The notes below the pieces were generated by a model, which was given only the letters and a program-made list of their open reading frames with translations, searched no databases and had not been told where the DNA came from. Shown here piece after piece: positions 30,584 through 35,294 of a DNA stretch of 35,294 nucleotides (positions within the stretch are counted from its first letter, which is position 1; each line of letters opens with the position of its first letter). Position numbers and translations under genes: made by a program. This DNA comes from Subtercola sp. Z020 (GTDB lineage Bacteria; Actinomycetota; Actinomycetes; Actinomycetales; Microbacteriaceae), in the NCBI RefSeq assembly GCF_002931235.1, contig NZ_PSTT01000097.1, positions 1-35,294 of the forward strand, written 5' to 3'.

Positions 30584-31105
30584 ATGGAAAGTGACTTCGA
30601 CGCCTTCGGGCACCGCTCTGGTGACACTCCACACGGCGACGGCCACGGTGACACGACTCGCCGAAACGACGAAGCCGCCGCTCGCGAAGCCCTGTCGGCA
30701 CTGGATTCTGATCGCCGGATGCTGGCCGACCGCATCCGCACCCCCGCCTGGTACTACCCCCTGCTGGCCGTCGCGACAGCGTTCATCATCGGGTCGCCCG
30801 GAGCGGGGATGCCCGGCCAGCCCGTGCTCGTGGCCTTCGGATGCCTCGGAATCGTGTTCCTCTCGCTGGCCTACCAGCGCATCACCGGCCTCACCGTCAC
30901 CCGCACCGCGGGCCCCCGGAGCCTCGCAATCGCCGTCGTGCTCGGCATCGTCATCGTGCTGCTGCTCGGCGTCTCATTCGCCCTGGCCGCGACCGGGCAT
31001 GCCGCGTGGGTGTGGGTGACAGCGATCGCAGCCTTCGCCGCGATGTGGGCGGGCGGCAGCCTCTACGACCGGGCGTACAGCCGCGAGCTGCGCCGTGGCC
31101 GCTGA
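30584..31105 (+). CDS. Membrane protein paired with a winged-helix regulator
   Basis: This 173-residue protein has a hydrophilic, His/Asp/Arg-rich first 50 residues (DAFGHRSGDTPHGDGHGDTTR) and four membrane helices at about 58-75, 80-98, 110-130 and 136-155, ending in a basic tail. ATG 30584 is preferred over the open frame to 30449, which would run across the riboswitch promoter area. AAGACT ends 7 nt upstream. The regulator gene starts 11 nt before its stop. This membrane-protein/winged-helix pairing is common in actinobacteria, but its role is not known to me. Confidence 0.78.
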   Translation: MESDFDAFGHRSGDTPHGDGHGDTTRRNDEAAAREALSALDSDRRMLADRIRTPAWYYPLLAVATAFIIGSPGAGMPGQPVLVAFGCLGIVFLSLAYQRITGLTVTRTAGPRSLAIAVVLGIVIVLLLGVSFALAATGHAAWVWVTAIAAFAAMWAGGSLYDRAYSRELRRGR

Positions 31106-31406
31106 CGACGGGTTCGACGAGCAGATCCACGCGCGCACCCGGCTGCGGGTGTGCGGGATGCTGCGGCCCGTCGATTCGGCCGAGTTCTCCGTACTGCGCT
31201 CGTCGCTCGAGATCTCGGAGGCCAACCTCTCGAAGACGGTCCGCAGCCTCGCCGAGATCGGATACCTGCGGGTCACCAAAGCATCGTCGTCGAGCCGCGG
31301 CGACCAGCGCCACACCACCACGGTCGCGCTCACGGCCGAGGGCCGCCGGGCCTTCGACGGGCACGTGGCCGCCCTCCGTCGCATCGCCGACGGTCTCGGC
31401 GGGTGA
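31095..31406 (+). CDS. Winged-helix DNA-binding regulator (MarR/HTH_27-like)
   Basis: This 103-residue protein is a single winged helix: FSVLRSSLEISEANLSKTVR, SLAEIGYLRVTKASSSSRGD, QRHTTTVALTAEGRRAF. The length and sequence fit the PF13601-type regulators that accompany membrane proteins. GTG 31095 overlaps the preceding gene by 11 nt, so the two are coupled. A 7-bp tandem repeat begins 5 nt after its stop. It likely controls its own operon. Confidence 0.87.
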   Translation: MAADDGFDEQIHARTRLRVCGMLRPVDSAEFSVLRSSLEISEANLSKTVRSLAEIGYLRVTKASSSSRGDQRHTTTVALTAEGRRAFDGHVAALRRIADGLGG

Positions 31407-31410
31407 GGCG

Positions 31411-31452
31411 CGTCGCACGTCGCACGTCGAACGTCGCGCGTCGCGCGTCGCG
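31411..31452. repeat. Six tandem 7-bp repeats
   Basis: CGTCGCA, CGTCGCA, CGTCGAA, CGTCGCG, CGTCGCG, CGTCGCG follow without gap. The array sits between the regulator stop and the RCC1-like gene, just upstream of that gene's expected -35 region. Confidence 0.85.
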
Positions 31453-31492
31453 CTGAGTCGCTGGCCTGCCCACGACCTGAGACGATGCAGGT

Positions 31493-32350
31493 ATGGCTTC
31501 TCCCCCTCTACAGGCGCGCATCGCCGCCGGCCGCCGGCACTCCGTCGGGGTCACTGGGCTCGGCGCCGTGCTCACGGCCGGCCGGCCGAGCGCGGAGGAG
31601 CTGCGCGTCGCGGCGTGGGCCGACATCATGGCAGTGGCCGCGGGCAACGTCCATACGGCTTCCAACACGGGACGATCGCACACGGTCGGGCTGCGCCGGG
31701 ACGGCACTGTGCTCGCGACCGGCTGGAACTCTGAGGGTCAGTGCGACGTCGACGGATGGACCGACATCGTGAGCGTCGCCGCCGGCTGGCGCCGCACGAT
31801 CGGCGTGCGGAAGGATGGCACAGCCCTCGCAGCCGGTCGCCGCAACGAGGGCGCGTGCGACGTGGAGGGGTGGAGCGAGCTGGTCGCTGCCTCTGCGGGA
31901 GACTGGCACTCCGTCGGGCTCCGGGCGGACGGCACGGCCGTCACCGCCGGAAACAACCAGCGCGGGCAGTGCTCGGTGGCTGAGTGGCGGGGCCTCCGCG
32001 CAGTGTCCGCGGGATACCTCTGCACGATCGGCCTCACGCAGACCGGGCGGGTGCTCGCCACCGGGCACCTCACGGGCATGACGGAGGCGACGGGCACCTG
32101 GCGTGACGTGACGGCGATCTCTGCGGGCAGTTCTCACGCGGTTGCCGTGCGGGAAGACGGGCGGGTCGTCGCGGCGGGAGACAACAGCCGGGGGCAGTGC
32201 GACGTCGACCGCTGGCGCGATGTCGTGGCGGTCGCTGCCGGTTCGGCCCACACCATCGGCCTCCGGTCAGACGGCACCGTGCTCGCGACCGGCAACGACG
32301 ACGACGCCCAGTGCCGGGTCGCGGGCTGGCACCTGGGCTGCGCCCGCTGA
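31493..32350 (+). CDS. RCC1-like beta-propeller repeat protein
   Basis: This 285-residue protein is made of about seven RCC1/Alpha-tubulin-suppressor-type repeats of 37-39 residues, each reading roughly S-H-T-I-G-L-R-x-D-G-T-V-L-A-T-G...G-Q-C-D-V, then W-x-D-[IV]-V-x-V-[AS]-A-G. The repeats run from about residue 14 to 282, with a degenerate first unit, and close a propeller. No signal peptide or extra domain is seen, so it is probably a cytoplasmic binding scaffold. ATG 31493 is the start; GACGAT ends 6 nt before it, a weak leaderless -10. Bacterial RCC1 proteins have no single known function. Confidence 0.86.
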   Translation: MASPPLQARIAAGRRHSVGVTGLGAVLTAGRPSAEELRVAAWADIMAVAAGNVHTASNTGRSHTVGLRRDGTVLATGWNSEGQCDVDGWTDIVSVAAGWRRTIGVRKDGTALAAGRRNEGACDVEGWSELVAASAGDWHSVGLRADGTAVTAGNNQRGQCSVAEWRGLRAVSAGYLCTIGLTQTGRVLATGHLTGMTEATGTWRDVTAISAGSSHAVAVREDGRVVAAGDNSRGQCDVDRWRDVVAVAAGSAHTIGLRSDGTVLATGNDDDAQCRVAGWHLGCAR

Positions 32351-32545
32351 CGGCCCCTCCCGCTCGCCCCTCGGTCTGGCGGGCTGTCGGGCTCGAGAGG
32401 CGCCGGCCACGGGTCGATCCGGTGCCCGGCGGCGGCGGGCTTCACCTCGGTTGCGACATCCTGCGCCTCGACTGGCCGGGCGAGCCTGCAGATGCCCGGG
32501 TGGCACGCGCCCACGGTGAGCGCAGTGGCGCCGGAAACCACAACG

Positions 32546-32592
32546 TAGCGTCGACGAAACACCGGCGACACATCAGCGCGATAGCGTCGACG
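32546..32592 (+). promoter_or_regulatory. Duplicated -10 region before the upstream ORF
   Basis: TAGCGTCGACG occurs at 32546-32556 and again at 32582-32592, 36 bp apart. Each copy has the -10 hexamer TAGCGT; the second ends 7 nt before ATG 32595. The preceding 32351-32545 shows no gene. Confidence 0.5.
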
Positions 32593-32594
32593 GC

Positions 32595-32693
32595 ATGACG
32601 ACCTCCTCTGCCAACCGGGCCTTCCTGCCCTGGTTCTGCATGCGTCGTCGCAGCGGAGCTCACAACGTCTCCGTCTACTCTCTCGGCAGATAG
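32595..32693 (+). CDS. Possible leaderless 32-codon leader peptide
   Basis: ATG 32595 follows the TAGCGT -10 box by 7 nt, so translation would begin at the mRNA 5' end. The 32-residue product starts MTTSSANRAFLPWFCMRRR, continues SGAHNVSVYSLGR, and has one Cys codon and a basic end. It is followed 10 nt later by a nested hairpin, and the amidohydrolase gene begins 304 nt after its stop. The layout suggests an attenuating upstream ORF. It loosely recalls actinobacterial leader peptides with RRxHVDL-type ends, but the match is weak, and it may be chance. Confidence 0.45.
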   Translation: MTTSSANRAFLPWFCMRRRSGAHNVSVYSLGR

Positions 32694-32703
32694 TCCCCGC
32701 GCA

Positions 32704-32733
32704 CGCACGAGAGCTCTGTCTCTCGACAGTGCG
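32704..32733 (+). promoter_or_regulatory. Nested hairpin after the upstream ORF
   Basis: An outer stem CGCAC (32704-32708) / GTGCG (32729-32733) encloses GAGAG (32709-32713) / CTCTC (32720-32724). It lies 10 nt after the stop of the 32-codon ORF. It may act in attenuation or as a terminator. From 32734 to 32997 I see no further gene. Confidence 0.4.
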
Positions 32734-32997
32734 GCGTTCCGCGACTGCTGATCCTGCCGTCACCGGCCGGGCCGCGGTTGGCGACGCGGCAACCCGGGAT
32801 GGGGCGCCGCGTTCTCTTGCTGGCGGCAAGCGTCTCGTCGCAGCATCCGCCGACGCCGACGACACCCCCGACACCGCCACCGCCTGAAGACATCGGTCGG
32901 CCCCGCTCGAGGGCCATCTGCGGCGCGCCTCCGCAACATCTTCTCCGTCACACCCTCCCCGTGGGCGCTTCACCGCACCCGCAGACGCTAGGAACCC

Positions 32998-34560
32998 ATG
33001 CGAACCCTCTGGAAGAACGCTCTCCTGATGACGATGGACGACGACCGGCGCAGCTCCGTCGTCAGCGGCGATCTGCTCGTGGATGGCGACACCATCCACG
33101 CGGTCGGGCCGAACGCAGGCGTGGTCGCCACCGCGACGGCGGGGCGGGACGCGTCCTCCGCCGGGCGAGACGCCTCCCCGGGAACGACGACGGTCGACGC
33201 GACAGGGCTGATGATCATCCCGGGCCTCGTCAACGCACACACCCACTCCTGGGAGACCGTCTTCCGGGGAACGAGCGAGCGACTTCCCCTCGAGCTCTGG
33301 ATGCTGGAGACCTACCCCCCGACGGCAGCCCACCCAATGTCGGCTCGCCTCGTCTACCTGCGCACGCTCGTCGCCGCGATGGATGCGCTGCACGGCGGCA
33401 CGACGACGGTACTCGACGACGTGGGCGAGCTGCCGTGGCAGACGGCCGAGTCGCTCGGAGCCGTGTTCGACGCCTACGAGCACGCCGGAATCCGTGCGAC
33501 CTGCACCGGCGGAGTGGCGGATGTCGCCTACGCAGACCGGCTGCCGTTCTCGTCTGGCCTGCTCACACCAGAAGCCGTCGAAGCGTCGCGTGCGGCGATG
33601 CCGCCCTCCCGTCGGGTGATCGACGACTTCGTGGCCCTCAGTGAGTACGCCTTCGCCACCCAGCACGGTCGGGGCGAGGGCCGGCTCTCGTACGCCGTCG
33701 CGCCGAGCGCTCCCCAGCGGAGTTCGGATGAACTGCTGCTCGCAGCCGCAGACCTCTCGGCGAGGCACGACGCGGTGCTGCACCTCCACCTGCTCGAGAC
33801 GCGTCTTCAGGCGGCGATGGGCCGCGAGCGCTACGGCAGCACCATCGTCGAACACCTCGAGCGGCTCGACCTGCTCGGCCCGCGCACGGCACTCGCCCAC
33901 GCGATCTGGCTGAGCCCCGGCGACATCGGCACGCTGGGTGCGTCGCCAGCCACGATCATCCACAATCCCGTCTCGAACCTGAAACTCGGCTCCGGCGTCT
34001 TCCCCTGGCGCCCGCTGGCCGACGCCGGCGCGACGCTTGCCCTGGGCACGGATGGCACGGCGAGCAACGATTCGCTCCGGATGCTCGACGCCATCAAGAC
34101 CGCAGCGTTGCTGCAGTCCGTGGCTGATGCCGACCCCGCGGCGTGGCCGTCGAGCGACGAGGTGCTGTGGGCCGCGACGCGCGGCGGAGCCCGGGCGACA
34201 GGCCGCACCACGGAGGTAGGATCGCTCGAAGCCGGCAGGCGTGCAGACTTCGTCGTGCTCGACCTCACTCTCACCACCAACTTCACCCCTCTGAACGATG
34301 CGGCACGGCAACTCGTGTTCAGCGAGAACGGCGGATCGATCGTCGAGGTGTGGGTGAACGGGGAACGCGTCGTGCGGAACGGTCGCAGCACACGCATCGA
34401 CGAACGGGCCGTTCTGGCCGAGTTCCGCGAGCTCGCGGCCGAGTACCTCGCCGGGCACCGTCAGACGGTGGCGGCGAACCGCGCAGACGCTCAGCCGATC
34501 AGGAACGCCTACGACCGGGTGTGTCAGACACCGTGGCCCGAACGAGAGGTTCTTTCATGA
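32998..34560 (+). CDS. ATZ/TRZ-type amidohydrolase (deaminase/dechlorinase family)
   Basis: This 520-residue metal-dependent hydrolase has the TIM-barrel metal ligands in order: NAHTHSW (His81, His83), LHLHLLE (about 262-264), ALAHAIW (about 300) and GTDGTASND (Asp about 350). The beta-sandwich parts lie at both ends (LWKNALLMTMDDD; LEAGRRADFVVLDL). This group deaminates or dechlorinates s-triazines, guanine, cytosine or adenosine-like rings; the true substrate cannot be told. A low-complexity stretch with doubled GRDAS (about 49-60) is unusual. AGGAA precedes ATG 32998. The VOC gene overlaps its stop (ATGA). Confidence 0.9.
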   Translation: MRTLWKNALLMTMDDDRRSSVVSGDLLVDGDTIHAVGPNAGVVATATAGRDASSAGRDASPGTTTVDATGLMIIPGLVNAHTHSWETVFRGTSERLPLELWMLETYPPTAAHPMSARLVYLRTLVAAMDALHGGTTTVLDDVGELPWQTAESLGAVFDAYEHAGIRATCTGGVADVAYADRLPFSSGLLTPEAVEASRAAMPPSRRVIDDFVALSEYAFATQHGRGEGRLSYAVAPSAPQRSSDELLLAAADLSARHDAVLHLHLLETRLQAAMGRERYGSTIVEHLERLDLLGPRTALAHAIWLSPGDIGTLGASPATIIHNPVSNLKLGSGVFPWRPLADAGATLALGTDGTASNDSLRMLDAIKTAALLQSVADADPAAWPSSDEVLWAATRGGARATGRTTEVGSLEAGRRADFVVLDLTLTTNFTPLNDAARQLVFSENGGSIVEVWVNGERVVRNGRSTRIDERAVLAEFRELAAEYLAGHRQTVAANRADAQPIRNAYDRVCQTPWPEREVLS

Positions 34561-35228
34561 GAATCGATGACATCTGCCTTGTGGTGAGCGATGTGGACCG
34601 TTCCGACGAGTTCTACTCGACCACGCTCGGTCTCGAACGGCGCATGCGCAACGTGCGGTTCGTCGACTTTCGGCTCGGCGACGGCGCGCGCCTCGCGATG
34701 TGGGTCGAGCACTCGATCGCCGAGACCGTCGGGCCGAGCTATCCGGTCGGGCCGGGGATGCCGTTCACTGTCACCCTCGAAACCTCAGGTGCGGCGACCG
34801 AGGTCTTCGCCGACCCCGACGGCATCACGATCATCCGGAACCATCGTCTCGTCGAGAGCACACGTCTGGCTGCCGCGACCCTCGTGGTGAGTGACCTGGC
34901 ACGGTCGGCGGCATTCCTCGAAACGCTCGGATTCCGCGCTGTGCGGGCCGACGCGCGCTGGATCGAGTTCGACGGCACGTCGATGTCGCTGACGATCACT
35001 CTCGACGTGCCATCCACCCCCGCGGCGCCCTCGACCGGTCGCGTCATGCTGGCGATCGAGCTCGAGACCGGTCCGGAGGTCGACGCGCTGTGGGCAGAGC
35101 TCCGCGGCAGCGGACTGGCCGACTCAGGGCCGCCGCGCGTCTACGAGTGGGGTTCCCGCTCGGTCTACTTCGTCGACGACGACGGCTACATCTGGGAGAT
35201 CTACGCCTGGGTGGAGACGCCGCAGTGA
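34557..35228 (+). CDS. VOC-family protein with two glyoxalase-type modules
   Basis: This 223-residue protein contains two VOC modules (about 1-98 and 103-220): IDDICLVVSDVDRSDEFYST, LGLERRMRNVRFVDFRLGDG; then AATLVVSDLARSAAFLETLG and VYFVDDDGYIWEIYAW. The second module keeps the Glu that commonly binds metal (DGYIWEIY); the first ends in FADPDGITIIRNH. Two-module VOC proteins include dioxygenases and isomerases. ATG 34557 shares four nt with the amidohydrolase stop, so they are translationally coupled and probably act in the same catabolic route. The open frame upstream of 34557 is a shadow of the amidohydrolase. Confidence 0.9.
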   Translation: MRIDDICLVVSDVDRSDEFYSTTLGLERRMRNVRFVDFRLGDGARLAMWVEHSIAETVGPSYPVGPGMPFTVTLETSGAATEVFADPDGITIIRNHRLVESTRLAAATLVVSDLARSAAFLETLGFRAVRADARWIEFDGTSMSLTITLDVPSTPAAPSTGRVMLAIELETGPEVDALWAELRGSGLADSGPPRVYEWGSRSVYFVDDDGYIWEIYAWVETPQ

Positions 35229-35252
35229 GACTGCCCGACCTGCACGACCCCC

Positions 35253-35294
<42 letters not shown>

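Noticed and set aside
32134-34458. 774-residue minus-strand frame
   Set aside because: It mirrors the RCC1-like and amidohydrolase genes and shows no domain.

Overview
The window is GC-rich (about two thirds G+C by eye) and reads as an actinobacterial chromosome segment, most like the Microbacteriaceae. The reasons are the TANNNT -10 boxes placed 6-7 nt before start codons (leaderless mRNAs), frequent GTG starts, an actinobacterial type of guanidine-III riboswitch, and the gene families present. The genus is inference. The right edge ends in 41 consecutive C, which looks like a contig end or base-calling artefact. I see no tRNA, rRNA, CRISPR array, phage or insertion sequence.

Left part (1-3948): the tail of an unrecognised (perhaps secreted) protein and its terminator; a compact tatA-tatC pair; a small hypothetical gene; a small lipoprotein; an S4-domain RNA-binding protein; a convergent PrxQ-like peroxiredoxin; and a GNAT acetyltransferase that has lost its 5' end.

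Surface-fibre module (3949-7267): a minus-strand cluster encodes a TasA/CalY-like protein, a SipW-type signal peptidase and a LamG-domain protein. The two exported proteins share nearly the same SipW-type signal region. A MarR regulator is divergent from the cluster. A hairpin separates the TasA-like gene from sipW, and an inverted repeat surrounds the cluster's -10 box.

Transport block (7333-14941): two MacB-type ABC ATPase/FtsX permease pairs, the first preceded by four 11-bp-phased repeats typical of OmpR-family response-regulator sites; a pentapeptide-repeat protein with an N-terminal Cys cluster; a small membrane protein; and an MFS transporter.

Middle (14959-22481): a leucine-rich-repeat protein, a membrane protein, a second lipoprotein behind a tandem operator, a VanZ-like protein, a GNAT protein, a small membrane protein, an epoxide hydrolase, a WYL regulator that lacks its DNA-binding domain, a MarR remnant, and about 0.5 kb of noncoding DNA.

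Right part (22482-35294): a TetR gene divergent from DUF1304 and an MDR reductase, with two matching operators between them; a serine hydrolase with a VanZ-RDD membrane protein; a CopD-CtaG fusion for copper handling or oxidase assembly; a paired SMR guanidinium exporter under a guanidine-III riboswitch, converging on CopD-CtaG across a 25-bp repeat array; a membrane protein/winged-helix pair; an RCC1-like repeat protein behind a 7-bp tandem repeat; and a coupled amidohydrolase-VOC operon preceded by a probable leaderless 32-codon upstream ORF and a hairpin.
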